Source: Alteromonas salexigens (lineage in GTDB: Bacteria; Pseudomonadota; Gammaproteobacteria; Enterobacterales; Alteromonadaceae). Taken from it: 64,000 bases of DNA. The stretch covers positions 1-64,000 of the forward strand of contig NZ_JAOTJC010000012.1 in the NCBI RefSeq assembly GCF_025628895.1, read 5' to 3'. The notes beneath the pieces were generated by a model. It did not search any database and was not told the DNA's origin. It saw only the letters and a list, made by a program, of their open reading frames with translations. A program made the position numbers and the translations under genes. Below, in pieces: positions 10,074 to 18,272 of the stretch; position 1 is the first letter of the stretch, and each line of letters opens with the position of its first letter.

Positions 10074-10523
10074 TTAACCGTGAATAGGCGGCGACAACAC
10101 GATGCGATTGCCTACTCTGAAATAGGGGTAAAGCAGCAGCGTTTCCCGTCCATCGGGGTAGGTCGCGGTAATGGCAATGGCATCAAGCTGTTTGTGCTTA
10201 TCCGTTTTCACCGTCGCCGCGTACACCAGCACGCTGTAACTGTTGGCATCGGTGGTGGTATCGATAATTCGCCACTGCAATTGCTCAATTAAATCGGTGT
10301 CGTTTTCCACGTGTTCGCTGTCATCTATAAACAGGCAGCCCACTTTGTCGTCTTCGAGAAGCGCTGCAAAAGGGTAAAACGCACTGCAATGTGGCAACAT
10401 AAGCTCGCAGAGTTCCAGAGCCCGGTGAACCAGAGCCTGCAACGGTCCGGGTAAAGATTGTGGTCGATGAATCACACGCCATCTCCAGATGAATAAATGA
10501 AAGCGCCGGAATGTCAACTCCAT
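10074..10523 (-). CDS. Hypothetical protein
   Basis: A 149-residue protein that I do not recognise. It has no clear signal peptide; the N-terminus is basic and aromatic (MELTFRRFHLFIWRWRV). The centre has a helix (ALVHRALELCELML) followed by alternating strands: CLFIDDSE, WRIIDTTT, YSVLVYAATV, DAIAITATYPDG and RETLLLYPYFRVG. This alpha/beta pattern may be a small enzyme-like or sensor fold, but no catalytic motif is evident. A start further in (Met43) is possible. Its own terminator follows, which supports a real gene. Confidence 0.65.
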   Translation of the reverse strand: MELTFRRFHLFIWRWRVIHRPQSLPGPLQALVHRALELCELMLPHCSAFYPFAALLEDDKVGCLFIDDSEHVENDTDLIEQLQWRIIDTTTDANSYSVLVYAATVKTDKHKQLDAIAITATYPDGRETLLLYPYFRVGNRIVLSPPIHG

Positions 10524-10562
10524 ACGCTGGCTCTCACCATTACAAACGCGTAATGAAGATGA

Positions 10563-11441
10563 TTAGATCACAGTTTTTCTGCTTCCCTGTAAGCCCCCGG
10601 TATGAACGGCCACTACGGTGCTGCCGGGGGCAAAATATCGGTTTTCAACCAAGCTTTTCAGGGCGTAGAACAATTTGCCACTGTAAACCGGTTCCACGGG
10701 AATGTCACATTCACGAGAGAACGCTTCGCAAAACTCGCGCAGCGCAGCCGGTCGTTTAGCGTAACCACCAAAGTGGAAATCATGGTTAATATGCCAATTG
10801 CTGCGCGGCACCGACAACAGGCGTTCGACCAGCGATTCCAGGTACCCTTCGCCTTTCAGTACACCAATACCAATGGCCCGTTGGGGGTCACCCAGCGCAC
10901 TGGCCACCCCGGCCAGCGTTGCACCGCTCGCCACCGGCACCAGCAAGAAAGTAAACGGGGTGAGGATTTCCTCTATCATGGTTGCAATGCCATCCAGCGC
11001 CGCTGACTGACTGCCTCCCTCAGGAATAATAATGTGGGTCGGGAAGGCGTGCTGTAGCTCGTTCAGATACGCCGCCGACTCCCTTAACCCATATTCTTTT
11101 TTCGTCACATAGCGGATGGTAGCGCCCCACGCCATCAGGTCCTGCAACATAGGCGTAGGCTGAGAGCGGTAATCGCCCCGCACAATGGCCGTGAATGCCA
11201 GCCCGCGGCAATAGCATGCATAACCCAGAGCATGCAGGTGGTTGGAAAAAGCGCCCCCGAAGCTGACCATGCCCGTGCATGAGTCCGGCAATCCGGCTAA
11301 GACTGGCGCCAGCTTGCGCCATTTGTTGCCGGAGATTACCGGGTGAATAAGGTCATCCCGTTTCACGTACAAAGTCAGGGTGTCGGCATGACGCCAGCCA
11401 GGCGTGATCCGGGTAAGCGGGGAGGGCAGTTGTATTGTCAA
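10563..11441 (-). CDS. ACC deaminase / D-cysteine desulfhydrase family PLP enzyme
   Basis: A 292-residue fold-type II PLP enzyme. The PLP lysine is Lys40 in ISGNKWRKL, the hallmark of the 1-aminocyclopropane-1-carboxylate deaminase/D-cysteine desulfhydrase group. Further support: VSFGGAFSNHLHALGYAC (about 59-76) and the phosphate-binding VPVASGATLAGVASAL (about 167-182). In this family it degrades a D-amino acid (D-cysteine) or ACC; sequence alone does not decide which, and marine gammaproteobacterial members are mostly uncharacterised. It appears monocistronic, divergent from the 11574 gene. Confidence 0.85.
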   Translation of the reverse strand: MTIQLPSPLTRITPGWRHADTLTLYVKRDDLIHPVISGNKWRKLAPVLAGLPDSCTGMVSFGGAFSNHLHALGYACYCRGLAFTAIVRGDYRSQPTPMLQDLMAWGATIRYVTKKEYGLRESAAYLNELQHAFPTHIIIPEGGSQSAALDGIATMIEEILTPFTFLLVPVASGATLAGVASALGDPQRAIGIGVLKGEGYLESLVERLLSVPRSNWHINHDFHFGGYAKRPAALREFCEAFSRECDIPVEPVYSGKLFYALKSLVENRYFAPGSTVVAVHTGGLQGSRKTVI

Positions 11442-11573
11442 AGGGTACTCACGTGAACAGACAGGTTAGTGCTAGCCCCGAACCACGGCAGGCGATCGTT
11501 ACGGATATGTAACAGATGATCACCCTCTCTGGTCGCAAGGTATAAACAACAGGATAAAAAGAAAGGACGGTTT

Positions 11574-12092
11574 ATGTCACGCATTTTAATACTACTGGCC
11601 AGCCTGGCCGTGTTTGCTGCCCACGGCGTGGTTCCCAATGTGGTGAACAATTCGGTGCCAAACGCTGCCCAGGTCGGACAGGCGAAGTTTACCTACTACT
11701 TCTGGGATGTGTATACCGCCACATTGTATGCACCTGACGCTACGTGGCCGGCTAAACGATTTGCACTTAAACTCGATTATCTGCGGGATTTTAAGGGTAA
11801 GAAGATTGCTGAACGTTCTATTAAAGAAATGAAGTCACAGGGCCTGGATGACGGGAATAAAATTCAGCAGTGGTCAGCGGCCATGCAGCGGATCTTTCCC
11901 GATATAGAAGAGGGTGAACATTTGATTGGGGTGGTGGATGAAGACGGTGTGACCCGGTTTTATCAGGACGGGCAAGAGCTGGGGGCGGTGGAAGATCCCG
12001 ACTTCGCCACCTGGTTCTTTAATATCTGGCTGGGGCCTGAAACCTCCGAACCGGAGTTACGTGAAAAGTTGCTTAACGGAGCTAACGAATGA
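11574..12092 (+). CDS. Exported chalcone isomerase-like protein
   Basis: A 172-residue protein of the bacterial chalcone-isomerase-like family (Chalcone_3). A signal peptide is visible (MSRILILLASLAVFAAHG, about residues 1-18), so it acts in the periplasm. Family features: AKFTYYFWDVYTATLYAPD (strand region, about 39-57), FALKLDYLRDFKGKKIAERSIKEM, and a C-terminal F-x-x-I-W-L-G. Enzymatic activity is not established for the bacterial members. Its stop overlaps the start of the DUF3833 lipoprotein gene by 4 bp (ATGA), so the two are translationally coupled. Confidence 0.85.
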   Translation: MSRILILLASLAVFAAHGVVPNVVNNSVPNAAQVGQAKFTYYFWDVYTATLYAPDATWPAKRFALKLDYLRDFKGKKIAERSIKEMKSQGLDDGNKIQQWSAAMQRIFPDIEEGEHLIGVVDEDGVTRFYQDGQELGAVEDPDFATWFFNIWLGPETSEPELREKLLNGANE

Positions 12093-12631
12093 AAAAAATT
12101 ACCCTGGCCGCGTGCACACTGCTACTGACCCTGATGTTAGGTGGTTGCTCAGTCTCGGTGGATGGCAGTAATTACGAAAGCGTTGCCCCGGATTTTGATA
12201 TTAAGGCGTTTTTTAATGGCAATGTGAAAGCATGGGGGATTGTTCAGAACCGCTCTGGGGAGGTTGTCCAGCGTTTTATGGTGGACATCAACGGTCGCAT
12301 TGAAAACGGGGTGTTAATTCTGGATGAGTCATTTACTTATGGCGTGGGCGACGGGGTTAAATCCCGGGTGTGGCGTATTACGCAAACAGGGGAAAACACC
12401 TTTGAGGGAGAAGCCGGCGATATTCTGGGGACGGCTACCGGCACGTCGCATGGCAATGCGTTTAACTTCCGGTATCAGATGGATCTGCCAGTGGACGACA
12501 CTACCTATGAAGTGTCGTTTGACGACTGGTTCTGGGCCTTCGATGACCGCACCATGATGAACCGTTCTTATATCAGAAAGCTTGGACTTGTAATGGCGGA
12601 AGTTACCATCTTTATGCAGCGGCAGGGATAA
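12089..12631 (+). CDS. DUF3833 family lipoprotein
   Basis: A 180-residue lipoprotein with signal and lipobox L-G-G-C (Cys20). The body matches DUF3833: DFDIKAFFNGNVKAWGIVQNR, VVQRFMVDINGR, VWRITQTGENTFEGEAGDILG and YEVSFDDWFWAFDDRTMMNRSYIRKLG, predicted as a beta-barrel-like lipocalin fold. Function is unknown. It forms a two-gene operon with the chalcone-isomerase-like gene. In related bacteria these two often sit beside a cyclopropane-fatty-acid-synthase-like gene (family knowledge); none is present here. Confidence 0.88.
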   Translation: MKKITLAACTLLLTLMLGGCSVSVDGSNYESVAPDFDIKAFFNGNVKAWGIVQNRSGEVVQRFMVDINGRIENGVLILDESFTYGVGDGVKSRVWRITQTGENTFEGEAGDILGTATGTSHGNAFNFRYQMDLPVDDTTYEVSFDDWFWAFDDRTMMNRSYIRKLGLVMAEVTIFMQRQG

Positions 12632-12669
12632 GAGACAACGCTGGGGGCAAGCCGTTGTAGCCTCTGTGC

Positions 12670-14037
12670 TTAATCACGCCCTTCAGGAAAGGTAAACACC
12701 ACCCCTAAGCCCGAGCCATTACAAAGCGGATCGTCTACAAACCACAATGCACCATGGTGAAGGGTAATGATGGCAGACACCAGCGACAGCCCCAGGCCAT
12801 TGCCTGTGGTGGTGCGGCTGCTTGATGCACGGAAAAAGCGTCTTTCCAGATTACTAAATTCACTGGCGTCGAGGCCGGGCCCGTCATCGTTAATGCTCAG
12901 CACAATGCTACCCTTTCTACGCCTTAGCGAGACGTTGATATGATGGCCTTTACCGGCATATTTCAGGGCATTGTCTATGGCGTTGGCCACCGCCTGGAAT
13001 AACAGATTCGGATCCCCGGTCATGGTGACGGCGTCCAGTTCCACACTGAAGGTCATTTCTTCCCCCTCAATCAGCGGCTGATAGAGTTCGGTGACATCGC
13101 CGACCACCGTGTGTAAGGCAATCTGGGTAAACCCCTGGCGCTGGCGTTTGGTTTCGATATCGCTGATGCGCAGCAGACTGTTAAACATACTGAGCAGGTT
13201 ATCTGCTTCCTGAGTGGCTTGCTCACGCAGCGCATCATCGTCAATGTGTTCAAGGGTGCCGCGTAGGCGGGCAAGAGGGGTACGCAAATCGTGCGCGATA
13301 TTGTCGGTAACATTTTTAATGTTATCCACCGACGCTTCGATCTTGTCCAGCATACCGTTAAAGACCACCGCCAGTTGACTCAGGTCGTCCCAGTTGCTGT
13401 CAATTTCCATACGCTCCTGCAAGTCACCGGTGCGGATTATTTTCTCGGCCGTGTGCGACATGCGGTTGATACGATTCACCACATAGACTGCCACCATAAA
13501 GCTCAACACGCCTACTGCGGCCAGTAATCCCAGAACTACCCAGCTGAACGTTGAGCCTATCCACTGTAAGGTACTCAGTTCACCCACACTACGACCTACA
13601 AACAGCACCCGGTTATCACCAAGCCGGCTCACCTCGTACAGCGTCTCGACGGTACGAGAGGCTTGATCTGGCTGGTGGATTTGCAAGTCGGCTAATGTAT
13701 TTTGGGTAGGGGTGGTATCCGATACCGGCCAGTGCGTGATGTTGCCGGTAATAAGGCGGCCTGCGTTATCGGCAATGGCAAACAGCGGCGGGTGCGTTGC
13801 GTCGCCAAGGGTACTGGCGATCACACCGGCAATTGTATCTTCGCTGTAATGTGCGCTAAGTGTGGTAATGGCGACATGGTCGGCATTCAGGGCGGCGGTC
13901 GCTTCACGCAGCAGGATCTCGCCGCTGGTTATTCGCCAGATGTAAATAATAAACAGCATGGCCGCGACGACCAGCGTAGTAAGAATGGCTCCGACCCGAA
14001 AGCTGGAGCTGCGCGTAAACGCGCCAATGGCGATCAC
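12670..14037 (-). CDS. Two-component sensor histidine kinase
   Basis: A 455-residue inner-membrane kinase. Helix TM1 spans about 13-34, the periplasmic sensor about 35-157, TM2 about 163-187 and HAMP about 188-240. The phosphoacceptor is His249 in the H-box IAHDLRTPLARLRG. The ATPase domain has the N-box NAIDNALKYAG, G1 NDDGPGLD and G2 TTGNGLGLSLV. It is of the EnvZ/QseC class. Its start overlaps the regulator stop by 4 bp (ATGA), so kinase and regulator are made together. The signal is unknown. Confidence 0.93.
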   Translation of the reverse strand: MIAIGAFTRSSSFRVGAILTTLVVAAMLFIIYIWRITSGEILLREATAALNADHVAITTLSAHYSEDTIAGVIASTLGDATHPPLFAIADNAGRLITGNITHWPVSDTTPTQNTLADLQIHQPDQASRTVETLYEVSRLGDNRVLFVGRSVGELSTLQWIGSTFSWVVLGLLAAVGVLSFMVAVYVVNRINRMSHTAEKIIRTGDLQERMEIDSNWDDLSQLAVVFNGMLDKIEASVDNIKNVTDNIAHDLRTPLARLRGTLEHIDDDALREQATQEADNLLSMFNSLLRISDIETKRQRQGFTQIALHTVVGDVTELYQPLIEGEEMTFSVELDAVTMTGDPNLLFQAVANAIDNALKYAGKGHHINVSLRRRKGSIVLSINDDGPGLDASEFSNLERRFFRASSSRTTTGNGLGLSLVSAIITLHHGALWFVDDPLCNGSGLGVVFTFPEGRD

Positions 14038-14720
14038 TGAAAGTCGCCTGAGATCCGGTAGCCTGTGCCTCGCACTGTTTCAATTAAGGGAACGTTAAAC
14101 GTTTTATCGACTTTCTGGCGTAACCGGCTGATATGCACATCAATCACATTGGTCTGGGGGTCAAAATGGTAATTCCATACGTGCTCCAGCAACATGCTGC
14201 GGGTTACCACTTTGCCGCGGTGACGCAGCAGGCACTCCAGTAACTGAAACTCTTTCGATTGCAGTTCAATCTCGGTATCGCCGCGGCGGACTTTACGGTT
14301 TAACCTGTCCAAAACCAGATCGCCAACTTTAATATGGGTAGCCTCATCGCTGTCTGCTTTTCTGCCCGCCAGGCCCTCTGCACGGGCAAGTAATTCCTCG
14401 AAGGCGAAGGGCTTGGTGAGGTAGTCATTGGCGCCGCTGCGCAGCCCCCTGACCTTGTCATCTACATCGCTTTTCGCGCTGAGCAACAATACCGGTGTCG
14501 CCACATTTTCATTACGCATGGCTTCCAGGATAGATAAACCATCTACATTAGGCAGCATAATATCGAGTATCACCAGGTCATAGACACTGTCTGTGGCAGC
14601 CTGCAATCCGGCTTTGCCATCATTGTACACGTCACAGTCATGGCCTGCGGCGGTCAGTCCCTGCCGAATATTCTGAGCGACTGTGAGATCATCTTCAATC
14701 AGTAATACGTTCATTGTCAT
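14034..14720 (-). CDS. OmpR-family response regulator
   Basis: A 228-residue regulator. The receiver domain (about 3-118) has acidic pocket IEDD, phosphoacceptor Asp in LVILDIMLPNVDG (about residue 53) and Lys in DYLTKPFAFEELL. The C-terminal winged helix (about 132-228) has the OmpR signature ELQSKEFQLLECLLRHRGKVVTRSMLLEHVW and ends in VRGTGYRI. I start at 14720 (MTMNVLL) because the weak GTAAG ribosome site then has normal spacing; 14714 is an alternative. It is operonic with the kinase and starts 100 bp after aceK ends. Confidence 0.92.
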   Translation of the reverse strand: MTMNVLLIEDDLTVAQNIRQGLTAAGHDCDVYNDGKAGLQAATDSVYDLVILDIMLPNVDGLSILEAMRNENVATPVLLLSAKSDVDDKVRGLRSGANDYLTKPFAFEELLARAEGLAGRKADSDEATHIKVGDLVLDRLNRKVRRGDTEIELQSKEFQLLECLLRHRGKVVTRSMLLEHVWNYHFDPQTNVIDVHISRLRQKVDKTFNVPLIETVRGTGYRISGDFQ

Positions 14721-14820
14721 GTGTGAAAACTTACGCCCCGTCCGTGCTGAACAGCTATTTTTAACCCTGATGCTAGTACCGCCGAGCAACAGGTTACGAT
14801 CACAAATACCAGGGGATGGC

Positions 14821-16542
14821 CTAAATTGCTTCATCCCGGGGAAAACGCATAGCAGGGTTGTACGGCGTAAAGTCAGGAATTTCTCCCTGTGCCGTTATAC
14901 GCTGTACTTCATGCCAGAATGCGGGTGTCATCAACTCCGGGTGGAGCACTTTAAGTTGTTCCTTCAGCGCTTTTTTGCCCACAATAAAATGTTCAAACTG
15001 TTCAGGGAAAACATCATTAGGGGCTACTGAGAGGGTATCCATAAAATACGGATCGTCCGATTTTGGCAGGGCGCGAAAATTGCGTTCACTCATCAGGCAA
15101 ATTTCATCGTAATCATAAAATATCACCCGGCCATGGCGGGTAATGCCGAAGTTTTTATGCAACATATCCCCCGGAAAGATATTCGCCAGCGCAATTTGTT
15201 TTATGCATGAGCCCAGCTCGTAAAGGGCATGACGTATTTTCTGCGGATCGGTTTGCTGTTCGAGATACAGGTTCAGCGGCGTCATCTTACGTTCAATGTA
15301 TAAGTGCCGGATGATTAACTCCTGGTCCGTGATCTCCACACTGGAGCCACAGGTTTCTTGTAGTTCTGCCAGCAACTCCGGGGCAATACGGTTGAGCGGG
15401 AATCGAAAGTTCATGTATTCATGGGTGTCAGCCATACGGCCCACCCGGTCGGTCATTTTTACCAGGCGATAGCAGTCTTTAACATGCTGACGGGTTATTT
15501 TTTTGCTTTCGGCAAATTCGTCTTTAATTATTTTGAAAACCACACCGTAGGACGGCAGGTGAAAGACCATCATTACCAGCCCGCGCACACCCGGGGCCGC
15601 CTCGAACATATCGTCGCTATGTTCTAAATGCTGCAGGAAATTGCGATAAAACACGGTTTTTCCGTGCTTATAGTGGCCCAGTGCCATATACAGCTCAAAA
15701 TGCTTTTTATTAGGCAGTAATTCCTGCAAAAAAGCGGCGACCTCTGCGGGGTACTGAGTGTCGGCCATGAAATAACTGCGGGCGAAACCGAAGATAACGC
15801 TAAGATCCTTACGGTCGGTAAGCAGTGCATCCACTACCAGCGCCTGCTTTGCACTGGTCTGTAGCGAAACGACAAACGGCAGGGTTTCATCGGGCATACA
15901 AATCCGGCCAATCAGATAGGCAGATTTACCCCGGTAAAACACTGATTTGAGTAACTCTACAGCGGTAACCGAGGCGAGTTGAGCGCGATTGAGGCGCTTG
16001 CGTAGCGCCCGTTCCAGATTTAACAAATCCCGCTGGTAATTATCGAACGGAATATTAAACCGGTACACACGGAAAATCGCTTCATACATCTCGCGCACAC
16101 TGGTGCGGGTATCGAAGCTGTAAATGACCTTTAGACGGTCCTGTCCCGGCAAGTAACACCGGCTTGGCAGGACAAACATAATCTGATTATCAATGTGTCT
16201 GTGTTTAAACAGCCGGCCAATAACCGAGTTGTAAAAGGTTTCCGCCAATTCAAATTGCGGGTGGTCTTCCAACAAGCGGGCGTAGTATTTTTTCATTTGC
16301 TGCCAGAAGTCATCGCTCAGTTGATGGACAGGCACTTCCTGATAGAGATCAGCGACCGCATCAGCCAGGCTTTTTTCGTAAATAGTGATGCGTTCCCGGG
16401 ATGCTGACAGGGTCTCTTTCCATTTACCCTGCTCAAAGCGAGCCTGCGCCCCACGGGTTATTCGGGTAAACCACCGGTAGCTTTGGTCAAAGTGGGTGAT
16501 GATTTGGTATGCCACCTTTTGAGGTTGGGCTATGTTTTGCAT
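14821..16542 (-). CDS. aceK: Isocitrate dehydrogenase kinase/phosphatase AceK
   Basis: A 573-residue bifunctional enzyme that phosphorylates and dephosphorylates isocitrate dehydrogenase, directing carbon to the glyoxylate bypass. Nearly the full AceK length (E. coli 578 aa). Recognisable are an N-terminal regulatory half and a C-terminal kinase-like half with VFKIIKDEFAESKKITRQ (ATP-site lysine region, about 336-353), NIFPGDMLHKNFGITRHGRVIFYDYDEICLM-type catalytic segment (HKNFG near 463, YDYDE near 475) and the tail TPYNPAMRFPRDEAI. It is not followed or preceded by aceA/aceB in this window, unlike in E. coli. Confidence 0.95.
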   Translation of the reverse strand: MQNIAQPQKVAYQIITHFDQSYRWFTRITRGAQARFEQGKWKETLSASRERITIYEKSLADAVADLYQEVPVHQLSDDFWQQMKKYYARLLEDHPQFELAETFYNSVIGRLFKHRHIDNQIMFVLPSRCYLPGQDRLKVIYSFDTRTSVREMYEAIFRVYRFNIPFDNYQRDLLNLERALRKRLNRAQLASVTAVELLKSVFYRGKSAYLIGRICMPDETLPFVVSLQTSAKQALVVDALLTDRKDLSVIFGFARSYFMADTQYPAEVAAFLQELLPNKKHFELYMALGHYKHGKTVFYRNFLQHLEHSDDMFEAAPGVRGLVMMVFHLPSYGVVFKIIKDEFAESKKITRQHVKDCYRLVKMTDRVGRMADTHEYMNFRFPLNRIAPELLAELQETCGSSVEITDQELIIRHLYIERKMTPLNLYLEQQTDPQKIRHALYELGSCIKQIALANIFPGDMLHKNFGITRHGRVIFYDYDEICLMSERNFRALPKSDDPYFMDTLSVAPNDVFPEQFEHFIVGKKALKEQLKVLHPELMTPAFWHEVQRITAQGEIPDFTPYNPAMRFPRDEAI

Positions 16543-16721
16543 CCGCGACTCCAGTTCTTAGCTGCTGACTGCCAGGGGCCTTGTTGGTTAAAATACGTTC
16601 CCTAACGATAAAAATTAAGGTACGGTAAGCAAGCTTAAGTAGGGAACAATACACGGTTTTCGGTGCTAACTTACAGATTTTCGCTGCACAGAATGCCAGA
16701 AGATAACAACAGGGCAATACT

Positions 16722-17108
16722 GTGAGCTTTAATGTACTAATTTGTGATGACTCGGCGCTAGCCAGAAAAATGGCTGCGCGCAGCTTGCCAGAAGGCTTCG
16801 CTGAAAAGGTATTTCAGGCAGAAGACGGGGCGCAGGCACTTACCATGCTGAGGCAGCAACGCATGGACCTGATGCTGCTGGATCTGACCATGCCGAATGT
16901 CGATGGAATAGATGTGCTCAATGCGATTAAAGCGCAGGGCATTGAGGTATTTGTGGTGGTGGTATCAGGCGACATTCAGCCACAGATGCGCACGCGGGTG
17001 ATGCAGCTTGGCGCTCTGGATTTTCTGGCTAAGCCGATATCGAAAGCATCGCTGCAGGCCGTGTTGGAGCGCTACGGCTTTATCCTCACCGAAGCGCTCG
17101 CCGGGTAG
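16722..17108 (+). CDS. Single-domain CheY-like response regulator
   Basis: A 128-residue stand-alone receiver domain: acidic pair in LICDDSALARKM (residues 9-10), phosphoacceptor Asp54 in LMLLDLTMPNVDG, Ser/Thr in VVVVSGD (about 86) and Lys in DFLAKPIS (about 106). There is no output domain, so it should act by protein contact. Related regulators in Alteromonadales and Shewanella are often paired with a CheX/CheC phosphatase gene, but here the next gene is a convergent SDR. The start is GTG at 16722. Confidence 0.85.
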   Translation: MSFNVLICDDSALARKMAARSLPEGFAEKVFQAEDGAQALTMLRQQRMDLMLLDLTMPNVDGIDVLNAIKAQGIEVFVVVVSGDIQPQMRTRVMQLGALDFLAKPISKASLQAVLERYGFILTEALAG

Positions 17109-17110
17109 CA

Positions 17111-17794
17111 TCAGCCCATCTTAGAAGGCATCAAAAATACTTCTCGTACATTGTTACGAGGATCAGCGTTGAGGGCATAAGACACGGCCTCGGCCACGTC
17201 TTCGGGCTGTAACTTGTCTTCTTTAGGCTCATCAAAAAACGGTGTGTTCACCATCCCGGGACAAATTGTGGTACAGCGCCCCTGCCACTCAGCCATTTCC
17301 TCAGCCAGATTTCGGCCAAAGCCATATGCGAACCATTTGCTGGCACCATAAATAGAGCCCTTGATACTCATTCTGCCTGCCGCTGAGCTGGTCAACACAA
17401 AATGGCCCTGAGACTGCTTCAGGTGAGGCAGCGTGGCTTTTGCCGTCCACAGCAAGGCTTTTATATTGATGTCGATCATGGTGTCCCACTCATCCACATC
17501 GCCGTTTTCTGTCCCTGCTGCGGACAGCCCGACGCCGGCATTGGCAAAGGTTGCATCCAACCGACCGTAATGGGCTACCGCATCTTCTACCACCTGTTGT
17601 ATAGCGGAGTATTGGGTGGCATCGGCCGGAAATGCCACGGCAACGTCATCACCCAATTCGTGGACCAGTGAAGCCAGTTTTTCTTCGCTGCGTGCGGTAA
17701 GCGCCACTTTGTGGCCATCATTGACCAGGCGTCTTGCGGTAGACGCACCGATGCCACTCGATGCACCGGTAATCAGTACAATTTTAGATTTCAT
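17111..17794 (-). CDS. Short-chain dehydrogenase/reductase
   Basis: A 227-residue classical SDR oxidoreductase. The NAD(P) site is LITGASSGIGASTARRL (about 6-22), followed by TFANAGVGLS (NAG motif), the catalytic Ser in LTSSAAGR and the YGASK motif (Tyr-x-x-x-Lys, about 148-152). The basic residue in ALTARSE suggests NADP. I start at 17794, where AGAGGAAATT precedes the ATG, rather than at 17815. Length and motifs resemble YdfG-type 3-hydroxy acid dehydrogenases, but the substrate is not determined. Confidence 0.88.
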   Translation of the reverse strand: MKSKIVLITGASSGIGASTARRLVNDGHKVALTARSEEKLASLVHELGDDVAVAFPADATQYSAIQQVVEDAVAHYGRLDATFANAGVGLSAAGTENGDVDEWDTMIDINIKALLWTAKATLPHLKQSQGHFVLTSSAAGRMSIKGSIYGASKWFAYGFGRNLAEEMAEWQGRCTTICPGMVNTPFFDEPKEDKLQPEDVAEAVSYALNADPRNNVREVFLMPSKMG

Positions 17795-17911
17795 AATTTC
17801 CTCTGTGGATAGCAATCGTTACAGGTAAGATTCATTGTGCAATTATCCGAGCCAGGATCACTTGTGCATTTATAAGTCCTGAAACCAGATACTTGCTACT
17901 GGTTGGATGTG

Positions 17912-18079
17912 TAGACGTCTATTTCAAGCTGGGTGAAATGCTGGTGTCTAATTTGTTTCAAAATAAGGATATAGGTTTCGTTTAAGTGGCTTTGTATTGC
18001 GTAAATAGTATGAGATTCTTCGGTGACTATAATAAAAACAGCAATTTTCTTGGCCCGCTGGTTGACAGTTAGACGTCTA
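17912..18079. repeat. Two identical 10-bp palindromes (TAGACGTCTA) upstream of the thr leader
   Basis: TAGACGTCTA occurs at 17912-17921 and again at 18070-18079, each followed by T. Each is a perfect palindrome. The pair spans the presumed thr promoter region; the second copy overlaps the sequence just after the TTGACA at 18062. They may be operator sites for a dimeric regulator. The stretch between is AT-rich and has no convincing gene. Confidence 0.5.
18028..18067 (+). promoter_or_regulatory. Candidate thr operon promoter elements
   Basis: A perfect TATAAT lies at 18028-18033 without a good -35, and a perfect TTGACA lies at 18062-18067 with only a weak -10 (CAAATT at 18085-18090). The first would give a transcript starting near 18040 that carries the leader; the second would start almost at the leader ATG. 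Which is used cannot be decided by eye. Confidence 0.4.
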
Positions 18080-18096
18080 TACGGCAAATTGGCTCT

Positions 18097-18168
18097 ATGA
18101 AAAAGAAAATAATGATGAGCACCACCGGCATGATTATTACCACCTCGAAGAGGGCGGTCGCTGGTTAG
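18097..18168 (+). CDS. thrL: thr operon leader peptide
   Basis: A 23-codon reading frame starting MKKKIMMSTTG and continuing MIITTSKRAVAG. Four Thr codons (two ACC pairs, 18121-18126 and 18139-18144) and three Ile codons mark it as a threonine/isoleucine attenuator leader like E. coli thrL. It ends 27 nt before the terminator stem and 104 nt before thrA. The ribosome site is poor; the Met codons at 18112 and 18115 are alternative starts that keep all the Thr codons. Thr codons are fewer than in E. coli thrL, so response strength is uncertain. Confidence 0.75.
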   Translation: MKKKIMMSTTGMIITTSKRAVAG

Positions 18169-18224
18169 TGCGCATTTGCAACAGACACCGAAAGCCCGCC
18201 CTTACCAAGAGCGGGTTTTTTTTT
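18151..18224 (+). promoter_or_regulatory. thr transcription attenuator (terminator/antiterminator)
   Basis: The terminator stem is CCCGC (18195-18199) with GCGGG (18211-18215), extended by A-T pairs, followed by nine T. A competing pairing is visible: AGGGCGG at 18151-18157, inside the end of the leader, is complementary to CCGCCCT at 18196-18202, which covers the 5' arm of the terminator. Stalling at the Thr codons would favour that pairing and read-through into thrA. Confidence 0.8.
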
Positions 18225-18272
18225 ACCTAAATCGCTGCAAGAATTGACAGGCGTACTAGTAAGGAGCAACGA

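Noticed and set aside
17896-18087. A 63-codon minus-strand reading frame upstream of thrA
   Set aside because: No ribosome site, no recognisable family, and it covers the thr promoter region with the palindromes. Treated as non-coding.
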